A stretch of 64,000 nucleotides of DNA from Parasphingopyxis lamellibrachiae (GCF_003385775.1 NZ_QRDP01000004.1:1-64000), one strand, 5' to 3'. Positions 1 through 16,646 are shown, numbered from the stretch's first letter. A program made the numbers and translations. The notes: generated by a model from the sequence alone, not told the origin.

Positions 1-89
1 CGCATAATAGGGCTAAGGGGCGGTAATTGCGCCTCAATTCGCCGAGTTAATGCGCAGGCTAAGTTATTGATTTGGAAGGATAAACTGTG

Positions 90-165
90 TGGTGCCGGAT
101 GTCCGACTCGAACGGACGACCTACCGCTTACAAGGCGGTTGCTCTACCAGCTGAGCTAATCCGGC
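90..165 (-). tRNA. tRNA-Thr (anticodon UGU)
   Basis: Read on the minus strand this folds as a full cloverleaf. The seven-base acceptor arms GCCGGAT and ATCCGGC pair, the anticodon loop is CTTGTAA giving anticodon TGT, the T-loop GTTCGAGTC is canonical, and the 3' CCA is encoded in the DNA (positions 90-92). It decodes ACA/ACG-type threonine codons. No gene overlaps it. Confidence 0.97.
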
Positions 166-240
166 GCGCCGCGTTCCCATGCCTGTAAAGATTGCGGAGG
201 TCCAGCCCCGTTGTCTTTGCCGTCGCGCCCATCCCTGTCA

Positions 241-1122
241 TCAGGCCACGCCGAAAGTCCATCCTTCGGTTTGCGCCAGCGGGGCGCTGAGTCGGGCAGG
301 GTTCCAGAGTGCGGAATCGTTAGCGGCACGGCGCAGCCAGGCGCTCGCCAGAATCGCATCGGTACTGTGATCGTCATAGTGGAGGAGGCGATTGTGCGGC
401 GCGCTGCCAAGACTGGCTAGCGCTTCGTCCAGGCTATTCCCGTCGCGAAGCTTTGTAGGACCTGTAAGCCCTGCTGCGCGGGCGGCGATGCCGGTATAGA
501 TTTCAACGAGCATCGGGCCCTGTTCCGGGATCGCATCATATGGCCAGATGGGGATTGCTCCGCCAAGCCGGTGCAGGATCCGCATCCCGGTAAGGCTCGA
601 TTTTCCGACCTGTGCTGCGCCGACAAGATTGAAACAGGAGACCGCGTTGCCGCGCTTCTGTGTACGGCATGCCTGTTCGGTTACGCGCAAGCGGCCTAGC
701 GGTCCCTCGAACCGGGTGCCGGTGATAGTCTCGCGGCGGACCTGATAGCGGAAATGCTGGGCGAGGAAGTCCTGCTCGAGGATCGTTGAGGCAGAGAAAT
801 GCGGTTCGGCAGCACAAAATGTGTCGATCCACTGCCACAGCGCGCGAGCGCTGCCCGGGCTGTCTCCCCAGCCGGGGAAATAAGAGCCATGATCGACAAA
901 GGGCAGGGCGGCGGAAAAGTCGAAGCCGATCAGCATGTCCGCATTCTCGGCCGCGCGATCGCCGAGCCAGTGCAGGGCTTCACCGCGCGACCAGCCCTTT
1001 ACAGGCGCAACAAGGGCGGGGGCTTTCGCTCCCGCCTCCGTTACCGCCAAGGCAATGCCTTTGGGCCTCGCTACCGCCTGTCCCGACCAGTCGAAACAGG
1101 CGAACTGGCCAAAACGCCGCAT
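241..1122 (-). CDS. RNase H-fold protein of DUF429 type (predicted)
   Basis: This 293-residue protein of uncertain function has the layout of DUF429 / predicted RNase H-like nucleases. There is an N-terminal acidic strand (FDWSG, residues 10-14), a second acidic motif (IGFDFS, about 65-70), an 'EIYTG' motif near residue 205 that matches the family's E-x-Y-P strand, and a late acidic helix (DDHSTDAILASAWLR, about 250-264). The spaced acidic residues would form a metal-binding site if it is catalytic. Its start lies 12 bp after the stop of the mechanosensitive channel gene on the same strand, so the two are probably co-transcribed. The family call rests on motif spacing rather than a profile hit. 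A purely structural role is possible. Confidence 0.5.
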   Translation of the reverse strand: MRRFGQFACFDWSGQAVARPKGIALAVTEAGAKAPALVAPVKGWSRGEALHWLGDRAAENADMLIGFDFSAALPFVDHGSYFPGWGDSPGSARALWQWIDTFCAAEPHFSASTILEQDFLAQHFRYQVRRETITGTRFEGPLGRLRVTEQACRTQKRGNAVSCFNLVGAAQVGKSSLTGMRILHRLGGAIPIWPYDAIPEQGPMLVEIYTGIAARAAGLTGPTKLRDGNSLDEALASLGSAPHNRLLHYDDHSTDAILASAWLRRAANDSALWNPARLSAPLAQTEGWTFGVA

Positions 1123-1134
1123 GCGGCTCCCGCC

Positions 1135-2382
1135 CTAGATACCGGGAGGGGTCTTGTCTCCCGGGTTGGTTCGATTGGCTTTGCCTTCCGTCCAACGTTC
1201 AAGCAGCTTGTGCGCCGTCGGCCGTCCGCCAAGCCCGAAGGCGATGGCGGCGGCGACTGCGGCCGAACCGAGGATCGCGGCAAAGGCAATCACGACGATC
1301 TCATCGGCAATCTGCATGAATTTGAGGCCCATGGCCGCGAACAGCGCGATGATCAGCCATTTCAGGATGGTCTGCAGCAGTCCGCTTTCGCCGGTCGAGC
1401 TTGCCATCAGATTGCTGAGAACCCGCGCAAGCAGGATACCGACAGCGATGATGACAAGACCGAAAATCACCCGGCTGCCCAGCGCAACCACTTCGGTCAC
1501 CATGGCCTGTACGGACTGGATTTCGAGCACTTCAATGGCGGCGACGGCGGATACCAGCATAATAGCGGTGAGGGCTATAGTGCCGATGACCTTGCTGGCA
1601 TGCACACTCTCCGGAACAAGCCCCGAGCCCGATGCTGCAGCATCGACACCCAGAGCCCCAAGAACCTGCTCGATCCAGCCTTTGACCCAGCGGCCGATGA
1701 AATAGGCCGTGCCGAGGATCAGGGCCGCGGCGATCATTCGCGGAATGAAAAAGGCGACATCATTGAGGATTGCGACCAGTGGTTCGGAAATCGACGTCAG
1801 CTGGAGCGTCTGCAGAGCACCCGTCGCGATCGGAATGATGATCAGCACGAAGACGATGACGCCGATGGCGCCGCTCAGGGACGTGCTGGTGCCGGATCCT
1901 GCCGCAACGTCGTCACCGCCGGTGATCTCGCCGGCTCCTGCCCGTGCAAACCATGCGTCCGCATTGATCGCTTTCAGTGAAGTCTCGACGATACGGCGGA
2001 CGATCGTTGCAACGATAACGCCGCCGAACATGATCAACCCTGCACCGATCAGATTGGGAAGGAATCCGAATATGTCCGTGGTCAGTTCGCGAACAGGGTC
2101 GAGAACGCCGCTGAGTTCCAACGGCTGCAGGGCCACGACAAGGCCGACAAGCCAGACGATCCAGTAAGCCAATGATCCGATTTGGCTGCCAACGGTCTCG
2201 CCGGGTTCGGCCGAACTGTGTTTCTGCAGTGCCGGGATCTTGTCGACCATTCGGGCGATGGCCCATTTTACCGCTTTGGCGATAAAGTGCGTGATCAGAA
2301 GGATCAGCAATGCCGCGCCAATTTTGAGCGACCATTCCCAGATCAATGCCCAATCTATGTCACGGTTGAGATCGAATTCCAT
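1135..2382 (-). CDS. Mechanosensitive ion channel family protein (TM-helix repeat type)
   Basis: This 415-residue integral membrane protein has repeated hydrophobic helices. The first spans residues 15-35; others lie near 75-90, 110-130, 175-195, 220-245, 270-290 and 315-335, followed by a long C-terminal pair at 345-390. The repeats have the amphipathic G/A-rich look of the 'conserved TM helix' family related to MscS, and the last helix ends in AIAFGLGGR, which resembles the MscS pore-helix end. The long soluble C-terminal domain of classical MscS is absent, as in CmpX-like proteins. The likely role is an inner-membrane channel responding to membrane tension or osmotic stress. The start is supported by AGGGG seven bases upstream of the ATG. 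Confidence 0.75.
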   Translation of the reverse strand: MEFDLNRDIDWALIWEWSLKIGAALLILLITHFIAKAVKWAIARMVDKIPALQKHSSAEPGETVGSQIGSLAYWIVWLVGLVVALQPLELSGVLDPVRELTTDIFGFLPNLIGAGLIMFGGVIVATIVRRIVETSLKAINADAWFARAGAGEITGGDDVAAGSGTSTSLSGAIGVIVFVLIIIPIATGALQTLQLTSISEPLVAILNDVAFFIPRMIAAALILGTAYFIGRWVKGWIEQVLGALGVDAAASGSGLVPESVHASKVIGTIALTAIMLVSAVAAIEVLEIQSVQAMVTEVVALGSRVIFGLVIIAVGILLARVLSNLMASSTGESGLLQTILKWLIIALFAAMGLKFMQIADEIVVIAFAAILGSAAVAAAIAFGLGGRPTAHKLLERWTEGKANRTNPGDKTPPGI

Positions 2383-2457
2383 GAAAATTCCCCTGTTGTA
2401 ACATTACTATCTGTCTGGTGCAGAATACGCTTTTTTGCGGTCATTAGCCAATCAATA

Positions 2458-3762
2458 CTATCGACCCATCCGTAACTTCTCCCAGAACGCCAGGCGTTCC
2501 GCCACTTTTGCTTCGAAACCTCTCGGGGACGGTTTGTAGAATTCCTGCTTTTCCATCTCTTCCGGCCAGTAATTGTCGCCGGAAAAGGCATCGTCGCTGT
2601 CATGGTCATAGGCATAGCCCTTGCCGTATCCGACATCCTTCATCAGCCGGGTCGGGGCGTTGAGGATATTCTTGGGCGGCATCAGCGAGCCGGTTTCCAT
2701 GGCGGTTTTCCAAGCCGCTTTTTGCGCCTTGTAGGTGGCGTTCGATTTTGGGGCTGTCGCGCAATAGAGACAGGCCTGGACGATCGCGAGCTCGCCTTCC
2801 GGGCTGCCGAGAAACGCATAGGCATCCTTGGCGGCGAGGCATTGGAGCAGAGCCTGGGGATCGGCCAGCCCAATATCTTCGCTGGCAAATCGCGTAATCC
2901 GCCTCAGGACGTAGAGTGGCTCTTCGCCCGCCACGAGCATGCGGGCGAGATAATAGAGAGAGGCTTGAGCATCGGACCCGCGCATCGCCTTGTGCAGTGC
3001 CGATATCAGATTGTAGTGGCCTTCCCGGTCCTTGTCATAAACCGGCACGCGGCGATGGAGCATGTCGGCCAGGCCCGAAGGATCCAGTGGTTCTGCAAGG
3101 TCGACCGAAAACAACGTTTCCGCCTGGTTGAGAAGGAAGCGGCCATCGCCATCGGTTGATGCGATCAGGGCGCTGCGCGCTTCCGCGGTCAGGGGCAGTG
3201 GGCGGCCTTCATGCGCCTCGGCGCGATCGAGCAGCGTGCTCAGCGCAACGGTATCGAGGCGATTGAGGATCAACACTTGCGCGCGGCTCAGCAGAGCGGA
3301 GTTCAGCTCGAAAGACGGGTTTTCGGTCGTCGCGCCGACCAGCGTGACGGTGCCGTCTTCGACATAGGGCAGGAAGCCATCCTGCTGCGCGCGATTGAAA
3401 CGGTGGATTTCGTCGACAAAAAGAAGCGTCCGCTTTCCGGCGCTGGCCATCTGCCGGGCTTCAGCAAAGGCTTTTTTCAGGTCGGCCACTCCGGAGAATA
3501 CCGCCGAAATGGCGATGAAGCGCAGGTCGACCGCATTGGCGAGAAGCCGGGCGATGGTTGTCTTACCGGTTCCTGGCGGTCCCCAGAAGATGATGGAGGC
3601 GAGCCTGCCGGCGGCGACCATCCGGCCGATCGGTCCGTCGGGACCGGTCAGATGCTCCTGCCCAACGACATCTACAAGTGACGCGGGCCGAAGCAGGTCG
3701 GCAAGGGGAGCGTTCGTTATTTCCCCGTCTTCGGGGTCGTCGCTTACAAACAGGTCGGCCAT
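2458..3762 (-). CDS. rarA: Replication-associated recombination protein A (RarA/MgsA)
   Basis: A 434-residue AAA+ ATPase of the RarA/MgsA/WRNIP1 family, which acts at stalled replication forks and associates with SSB. Walker A is GPPGTGKTT (about residues 62-70), Walker B is LLFVDEIHRFN (about 110-120) and sensor 1 is VGATTENPSFELN (about 141-153). The C-terminal tetramerisation domain carries the family signature YGKGYAYDHD (about 375-384). Length matches the usual 430-450. It is followed by the mechanosensitive channel gene, with about 75 bp between its stop and that start. It is divergent from the PadR gene, sharing a roughly 110-bp intergenic region. All key residues are present. Confidence 0.95.
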   Translation of the reverse strand: MADLFVSDDPEDGEITNAPLADLLRPASLVDVVGQEHLTGPDGPIGRMVAAGRLASIIFWGPPGTGKTTIARLLANAVDLRFIAISAVFSGVADLKKAFAEARQMASAGKRTLLFVDEIHRFNRAQQDGFLPYVEDGTVTLVGATTENPSFELNSALLSRAQVLILNRLDTVALSTLLDRAEAHEGRPLPLTAEARSALIASTDGDGRFLLNQAETLFSVDLAEPLDPSGLADMLHRRVPVYDKDREGHYNLISALHKAMRGSDAQASLYYLARMLVAGEEPLYVLRRITRFASEDIGLADPQALLQCLAAKDAYAFLGSPEGELAIVQACLYCATAPKSNATYKAQKAAWKTAMETGSLMPPKNILNAPTRLMKDVGYGKGYAYDHDSDDAFSGDNYWPEEMEKQEFYKPSPRGFEAKVAERLAFWEKLRMGR

Positions 3763-3819
3763 CGTGGCACTCTAGCCGATTTCTGCAGGCATGCCATCCA
3801 AGCACAAGGCATAGCGCTA

Positions 3820-3860
3820 TTGACAAAAAACTATCAAGATATATCTTAAATCTATCTTGA
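3820..3860 (+). promoter_or_regulatory. padR promoter with palindromic PadR-type operator
   Basis: A perfect -35 hexamer TTGACA (3820-3825) sits 16 bp from a plausible -10 TATCTT (3842-3847). Overlying the -10 is a perfect 12-bp palindrome AAGATATATCTT (3836-3847). A larger inverted repeat, TCAAGATA (3834-3841) and TATCTTGA (3853-3860), has perfect 8-bp arms 11 bp apart. Dyads of this kind directly upstream of padR genes are usual autoregulatory sites, so self-repression is inferred. Confidence 0.7.
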
Positions 3861-3873
3861 AAAGGACGTGACT

Positions 3874-4461
3874 ATGACAAGGAACCATCGGAGCGGCCAC
3901 CGGAGCCGCTGGAACAAGGGCTTTCCCGAATCGCTATTTGCCATGCAGTTTGATGGTTGGCGGGGCAGAGATTTCAGCGGCCGGCAGCAGCGTAAACGGC
4001 GCAGGCGGATCTTTGATTCCGGCGAGTTGCGCCTCGTTCTGCTTAAGCTGATCGCGGATGAAGCCCGGCATGGTTATGATCTCATTCGCGCGATTGAGGA
4101 GCTGACGGGCGGTGCCTACACACCAAGCCCGGGTATCATTTACCCAACGCTCAACTTGCTGGAAGACAGCTCTTTAATCGAGCCGGTGGAGGCCGATGGT
4201 TCGCGCAAGGCGTTTGCGGCTACCGATGCAGGCAGGGCCGAGATTGAAGAAAAGCAGGCGGAAGTCGAGGCGCTGCTCGCCCGCTTGTCGCAAATGAGAG
4301 AGCGGGAAAATAAGGCCGAAAATGCATCTGTGCGCCGGGCCATGGGCAACCTCTTCGCTGTCCTCGGCCACCGTTTCTCGCGTGACGACACGGATGAAGC
4401 GCTGGCCAGGCAGATCACGGAAATTCTCGACGAGACGGCGCAGCGTATCGAGCGGCTTTAG
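3874..4461 (+). CDS. PadR family transcriptional regulator
   Basis: A 195-residue winged-helix repressor. The N-terminus (residues 1-45) is basic and glycine/arginine-rich. The PadR domain follows (about 48-120), with ELRLVLLKLIADEARHGYD and the recognition segment TPSPGIIYPTLNLLE, and then a coiled-coil-like dimerisation helix rich in E/K/R (about 125-160). I chose the ATG at 3874 because AGGA lies seven bases upstream; the GTG two codons earlier is too close to that site. No transporter or enzyme target is adjacent, so the regulon is unknown. The overlapping palindrome upstream argues for autoregulation. Its stop overlaps the stop of the convergent glycosyltransferase gene by four bases. 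Confidence 0.88.
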   Translation: MTRNHRSGHRSRWNKGFPESLFAMQFDGWRGRDFSGRQQRKRRRRIFDSGELRLVLLKLIADEARHGYDLIRAIEELTGGAYTPSPGIIYPTLNLLEDSSLIEPVEADGSRKAFAATDAGRAEIEEKQAEVEALLARLSQMRERENKAENASVRRAMGNLFAVLGHRFSRDDTDEALARQITEILDETAQRIERL

Positions 4462-5639
4462 GGTACGGGGCTGCGTGGCGGTCCCGAAGTTCCATCGACT
4501 CGCTGGCGGACGACACGCAGATAGCCGTCAACTAGCGCCTGGTTCACCTGATCCCAGCCATAGCGCTCGCTGGCGGCGCATCCGGCGGCTCCCGCTGCCT
4601 TTCTGGCGGCGTCATCTTCGCAATAGAGCTGAAGTGCGTCTGCAAAGGCTTCGATAGCACCGGGGCGGACGAGCCGGCCCGTGATGCCGTCATCGACGAG
4701 GCTCTGGCTGCCCGTCGCCCTGGCTGCGACGACCGGGAGGCCGGCGGCCATGGCCTCCAGCGTGACATTGCCGAAAGTTTCGGTGATGCTGGGGTTGAAC
4801 AGCATATCCATCGACGCGACCGCACGGCCAAGGTCCGCACCCTTCTGAAAGCCGACAAAAACGCCGTTCGGCAGGCGCCGCTCGAACCATTCCCGAGCCG
4901 GGCCCTCGCCGATGACGAGGACGCGGTGTTTAACGCCGCGCTTTTCCAGCTGGTCGATCGCGTCCGAATAGACGTCGAGCCCTTTTTCCATGACGAGACG
5001 GCCGACAAAGCCGATAGCGACTTCATCATCCCCGATGCCATGCCCCCGCCGCCATTCGAGATCGCGGTGGCGCGCATCGAATATTCCGCGGTCGATACCG
5101 CGGGACCAGATGCCGACGTCAAAGCTCATCCGCTGTTCGCGGAGGATTTGGGCCATGGACTCCGATGGCGCGAAAATCGCATCGCACCGGCGATAGAAGC
5201 GGCGAAGCACGGCAACGACCAACGGCTCCAAAAAAGTCAGGCCGTAATAGCGGGGATAGGTCTCGAACCGGGTGTGCACAGAGGCCACGGCCGGGATGTT
5301 CCAGCGCCGCGCGAGGCTGAGCGCGCGGTGACCCAGGATTTCCGGACTCGCGATATGGAATATGTTCGGCGCGAATTCGGCAATGTCCTTGCGGACTCTG
5401 CCGGGGAGGCGAACGGGGGCGCGATACTCCGCGCGGCCGGGTAGGGCGAGAGCCGGTACATGAACGAGATCACCAGTCGGTTCGAAATCCGGTTCTTCGA
5501 CAACGGGCGAATAGACCCGGACGGCCGCGCCCTGGTTGAGCAAATAGCCGACCAGCCGGTTCAGCGCCTGGTTCGCACCGTCCCGGACATAATTGTAGTT
5601 GCCGCTGAACAGTGCAATGCGGAGATCGGTAACTTCCAT
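4458..5639 (-). CDS. GT4-family glycosyltransferase
   Basis: A 393-residue GT-B fold transferase of family 4, cytoplasmic or peripheral to the membrane. The N-terminal acceptor domain begins with IALFSGNYNYVRDGANQALN. The C-terminal donor domain has GFVGRLVMEKGLD (about 210-222), VLVIGEGPARE, and the E-x7-E motif SITETFGNVTLEAMAAGLPVV (about 285-305) that binds the nucleotide sugar. Domain order resembles MgtA/SqdX-like lipid or mannosyl transferases, but the substrate cannot be read from sequence. It lies 3' of rpoC beyond a terminator and is convergent with padR, with which it overlaps by four bases. No SD is obvious at the ATG. Confidence 0.8.
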   Translation of the reverse strand: MEVTDLRIALFSGNYNYVRDGANQALNRLVGYLLNQGAAVRVYSPVVEEPDFEPTGDLVHVPALALPGRAEYRAPVRLPGRVRKDIAEFAPNIFHIASPEILGHRALSLARRWNIPAVASVHTRFETYPRYYGLTFLEPLVVAVLRRFYRRCDAIFAPSESMAQILREQRMSFDVGIWSRGIDRGIFDARHRDLEWRRGHGIGDDEVAIGFVGRLVMEKGLDVYSDAIDQLEKRGVKHRVLVIGEGPAREWFERRLPNGVFVGFQKGADLGRAVASMDMLFNPSITETFGNVTLEAMAAGLPVVAARATGSQSLVDDGITGRLVRPGAIEAFADALQLYCEDDAARKAAGAAGCAASERYGWDQVNQALVDGYLRVVRQRVDGTSGPPRSPVP

Positions 5640-5702
5640 GATGACGGAATAGGGGTTTGCGCTGCAAAGGCCAATGCCGGGCTTCGATGCCCTTCTGGCG
5701 AG

Positions 5703-5733
5703 AAAAAGCCCCGCCGGTTCACACCGGCGAGGC
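5703..5733 (-). terminator. Rho-independent terminator of rpoBC
   Basis: On the minus strand a hairpin GCCTCGCCGG / CCGGCGGGGC with a six-base loop (5733 down to 5708) is followed directly by TTTTT (5707-5703). It lies about 30 bp after the rpoC stop codon and separates the RNA polymerase operon from the glycosyltransferase gene. Confidence 0.85.
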
Positions 5734-5760
5734 TGTTCTCATTGCACGCATGGTCGCGCC

Positions 5761-9954
<4,194 letters not shown>

Positions 9955-10009
9955 GTCTGATCCTTGTCTGCCTCCGCCCGATCACGAGCGGGGGACTGAA
10001 TAGTCGTAA

Positions 10010-14170
<4,161 letters not shown>

Positions 14171-14368
14171 GGAGTATATGCCTCGGTTTCTTCTCAAATT
14201 TCATAACGCAAAAACGACAAAAAGCCGCAAGACTCCAATGTTCGAGGTTCTTGGCCTCGAAATCGCGGAGTCCGCAGCTTTCAGCGTCTATGAAACCAAA
14301 ACCGATCTATTCTTGTGACACGGCGCGCAAATTCGCATCATTTCTCGAACGGTAGCGGTGATGCCGAT

Positions 14369-14397
14369 GATATAGGATTGGGGAGGGCGAGTGTCAA
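14369..14397 (-). promoter_or_regulatory. rpoBC sigma-70-type promoter
   Basis: On the minus strand TTGACA (14397-14392) and TATATC (14374-14369) are separated by exactly 17 bp, a near-perfect housekeeping promoter. The predicted transcript starts near 14362 and gives rpoB a leader of about 190 nt. It explains how rpoBC is expressed despite the ABC-F gene between it and rplJL. Confidence 0.75.
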
Positions 14398-14460
14398 TTC
14401 ATCCGCGCATCGCGCTAGCCTGGCCATCTAACCTAGCCATATTTCAAGACAAGGCGGCTG

Positions 14461-14489
14461 TTGAGTTCGGAGATCGGGGCAGATAATAT
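14461..14489 (+). promoter_or_regulatory. Promoter for the ABC-F leader ORF and ABC-F gene
   Basis: TTGAGT (14461-14466) and TAATAT (14484-14489) are spaced by 17 bp on the plus strand. A start near 14496 would leave a 5' leader of only about 20 nt before the leader ORF at 14517. Confidence 0.5.
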
Positions 14490-14516
14490 CGAAATTCGCA
14501 TCCAAAGGAGGCAGTC

Positions 14517-14609
14517 ATGAACAAGGCACCAACGATTTCCGCTTCTTCGCGCAATCCTTGTCTGGTGTCATATGTCTGCATTTCTCACTCTCGATTCCCT
14601 ATCGCTTGA
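14517..14609 (+). CDS. Putative 30-aa leader peptide overlapping the ABC-F start
   Basis: The ATG at 14517 has a textbook AAAGGAGG five bases upstream, the best ribosome-binding site seen in this neighbourhood. It opens a 30-codon frame (starts MNKAPTISASSRN, ends SRFPIA) that stops at 14609. That is 37 bases inside the ABC-F gene, in a different frame. The ABC-F ATG at 14572 has no recognisable Shine-Dalgarno and its frame is closed upstream by a TGA at 14518-14520. The geometry suggests a regulatory uORF: translation of the leader would cover, or stalling would expose, the ABC-F start. Leader peptides regulating ABC-F resistance genes are known in Firmicutes; use here is inference. Confidence 0.5.
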   Translation: MNKAPTISASSRNPCLVSYVCISHSRFPIA

Positions 14610-16152
14610 AACGCCTGATAGGCACCCGCTGATCACAAATCTATCGTTGGCCGTTGGTGCCGAACGGGTTGGTCTTGTCGGTCGCAACGGCTCGGGTAAA
14701 TCGACATTGCTTCGTGCCCTGGTCGGAGAAATCGATCCCGTTGGCGGCAAAATCGTTCGCAGTGGCAGGGTCGCGATGCTCCGCCAGATTTCTGCTGCAC
14801 TTCCCACAACCATATCCTCGGCGCTCGGCGTGGAATCGCCGTTGGCGCGACTGCAGCGGATCGAGGCAGGCAATCCCAGAGAAGGCGATCTCGACAAAGC
14901 CGACTGGGGCCTTAAGGCGCGTATTGAAACAGCGCTGGCCGAGGGAGGCCTGCCGGCCCTGGCCTTGGACCGCCAACTGGGGAGCCTTAGCGGCGGGGAG
15001 CAAACACGACTGGCGTTGGCTGCGGTGCTTTTGCAAGAGCCCGATCTGATATTGCTCGACGAACCCACCAACAATCTCGATGGAGCGGGGCGCGAGACGA
15101 TCGGCCGGCTGCTCGAACAATGGCGCGGCGGTGTGATCGTCGCGAGCCACGATCGGACGCTTCTCGAAGATATGGACCGCATCGTCCATGTCTCGCCGAC
15201 ATGCGCGACGATTGTCGGTGGGGGCTGGTCCACCTTTGTCGCCGAGCGCGATGCCGAGCGAGAGCGAACCGCGGCTGAGCTGGAATCGGCCGAGCAGGCA
15301 GTCCGGGGTGCAGGGCGGTCGGCCCAGCGGGCTCGCGAAAAACAGGAGCGGCGTGACGGTATGGGGCGGGCCCGGCGAGCGAAACGAGCCGATCCGAAAG
15401 TCTATCTCGATGCGCAACAGCAACGGGCCGAGCGAACCGCTGGCCGTGGCGCCGGTCTATCGGAACGCAAGGTAGGTGAGGCAGAGGACAGGCTCGAACA
15501 GGTGCGATCACGGATCGCAATCCATCAACCGATCCGTATCGACCTGCCGCCGACGGGCCTCCCGTCCAATCGCGAGATGCTGGCATTCGACGCGGTAACC
15601 CATGATCGACTGGGCGACCCCGATTTTTCGCCGCTATCCTTTACGATGCACGGGCCGGAACGGCTCGCCATCACCGGCCCAAACGGTTCGGGAAAATCCA
15701 CCCTGCTTCGGATCGCGACGGGTGAAATTACGCCGGCTGGCGGCGAAGCGCGGCGGGTGAGCGGGCGGTTGGCGCTGCTGGACCAGGCGTTGACGCTACT
15801 GGACGGGGAGGAGAGTCTGCTTCACAATATGCGACGGATCAGTCCGGGCCTGTCTGGACAAGAAGCGCGCGCGGCATTGGCTCGCTTCGCTTTTCGCAAC
15901 ATCTGGGCGGATCGACAGGCTGGTTCGCTAAGCGGCGGCGAGCGGATCCGGCTGGCGCTTGCGGGCGTAGTGACGCGCGCGGAACCGCCGCAGCTCCTGC
16001 TCCTCGACGAGCCGACCAACCATCTCGATATCGAATCAACCGAACTGCTGGAGCACGCACTGGCGGGTTATGACGGCGCCATTTTGTGCGTCAGCCATGA
16101 CGAGGCATTCCTGCGGGCTATCGGCGTCGAACGGCGCATCGCTCTTGGCTGA
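14572..16152 (+). CDS. ABC-F family ATP-binding protein
   Basis: A 526-residue soluble ABC ATPase with two nucleotide-binding domains and no membrane segments, the ABC-F hallmark. NBD1 has Walker A GRNGSGKST (about 37-45), signature LSGGE (about 138-142) and Walker B LILLDEPTNNLDG. NBD2 has GPNGSGKST (about 368-376), LSGGE (about 458-462) and LLLLDEPTNHLDIE. A basic, alanine-rich inter-domain linker (about 225-315) corresponds to the P-site tRNA-interacting motif. Such proteins act at the ribosomal E site as translation factors or in antibiotic protection; which applies here cannot be told. The gene sits on the opposite strand between rplL and rpoB, ends at a shared bidirectional terminator, and lacks a visible SD at its ATG. 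Confidence 0.9.
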   Translation: MSAFLTLDSLSLETPDRHPLITNLSLAVGAERVGLVGRNGSGKSTLLRALVGEIDPVGGKIVRSGRVAMLRQISAALPTTISSALGVESPLARLQRIEAGNPREGDLDKADWGLKARIETALAEGGLPALALDRQLGSLSGGEQTRLALAAVLLQEPDLILLDEPTNNLDGAGRETIGRLLEQWRGGVIVASHDRTLLEDMDRIVHVSPTCATIVGGGWSTFVAERDAERERTAAELESAEQAVRGAGRSAQRAREKQERRDGMGRARRAKRADPKVYLDAQQQRAERTAGRGAGLSERKVGEAEDRLEQVRSRIAIHQPIRIDLPPTGLPSNREMLAFDAVTHDRLGDPDFSPLSFTMHGPERLAITGPNGSGKSTLLRIATGEITPAGGEARRVSGRLALLDQALTLLDGEESLLHNMRRISPGLSGQEARAALARFAFRNIWADRQAGSLSGGERIRLALAGVVTRAEPPQLLLLDEPTNHLDIESTELLEHALAGYDGAILCVSHDEAFLRAIGVERRIALG

Positions 16153-16156
16153 AACG

Positions 16157-16190
16157 AAAAGGGGCGGCGCATCGCTGCGCCGCCCCTTCG
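16157..16190. terminator. Bidirectional terminator between ABC-F gene and rplL
   Basis: Perfect 11-bp arms GGGGCGGCGCA (16161-16171) and TGCGCCGCCCC (16176-16186) enclose a four-base loop. On the minus strand the stem is followed by TTTTCG, giving an intrinsic terminator for rplJL. On the plus strand it follows the ABC-F stop by 8 bp with only a short TT, so termination of that transcript is weaker. Confidence 0.85.
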
Positions 16191-16211
16191 CGAAATAGTC
16201 GGAAAACCGAT

Positions 16212-16586
16212 TTACTTGAGTTCGACGGTACCGCCGGCCTCTTCGATCTTGCCTTTGATTTCTTCGGCTTCCGCCTTGGCGACGCCTTCCTTGACGGCTT
16301 TCGGTGCACCTTCGACGAGAGCTTTCGCTTCGCCGAGGCCGAGGCCGGTGATGGCGCGGACTTCTTTGATCACCTGGATCTTCTTGCCGCCGTCGCCGGT
16401 GAGGATGACGTCGAATTCGGACTGTTCTTCCGCAGCCGGGGCATCGCCACCAGCAGCCGGGCCAGCAACTGCAACAGCTGCAGCGGCCGAAACGCCCCAT
16501 TTTTCTTCAAGTTTGGTAGCCAGTTCAGCGGCTTCCAGAACGGTCAGCTCAGAAAGGCTGTCCACGAGTTTATCAAGATCTGCCAT
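16212..16586 (-). CDS. rplL: 50S ribosomal protein L7/L12
   Basis: A 124-residue stalk protein that recruits GTPase translation factors. The N-terminal dimerisation helix ([19 protein letters not shown]) is followed by an alanine-rich hinge (about 37-50) and the C-terminal factor-binding domain with [20 protein letters not shown] and [13 protein letters not shown]. Length and all features are standard. It follows rplJ by 60 bp with GGAG upstream of the ATG, and transcription ends at the hairpin 20 bp downstream. Confidence 0.98.
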   Translation of the reverse strand: MADLDKLVDSLSELTVLEAAELATKLEEKWGVSAAAAVAVAGPAAGGDAPAAEEQSEFDVILTGDGGKKIQVIKEVRAITGLGLGEAKALVEGAPKAVKEGVAKAEAEEIKGKIEEAGGTVELK

Positions 16587-16646
16587 TTTAAAGTCTCCAA
16601 TTGGGGCGCGTCGGCCCCGTCAATTCAGTGTTGAGCTATTCGAAAA

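Larger units (their letters stand above)
14171..14516. other. Divergent intergenic region between rpoB and the ABC-F leader ORF
   Basis: These 346 bases carry no convincing protein gene of their own. They hold the rpoBC promoter (minus strand), a roughly 190-nt rpoB 5' leader rich in A/C near the gene, and the promoter and Shine-Dalgarno of the ABC-F leader ORF (plus strand). I saw no L10-type or L7/L12-type structure here. Confidence 0.7.
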
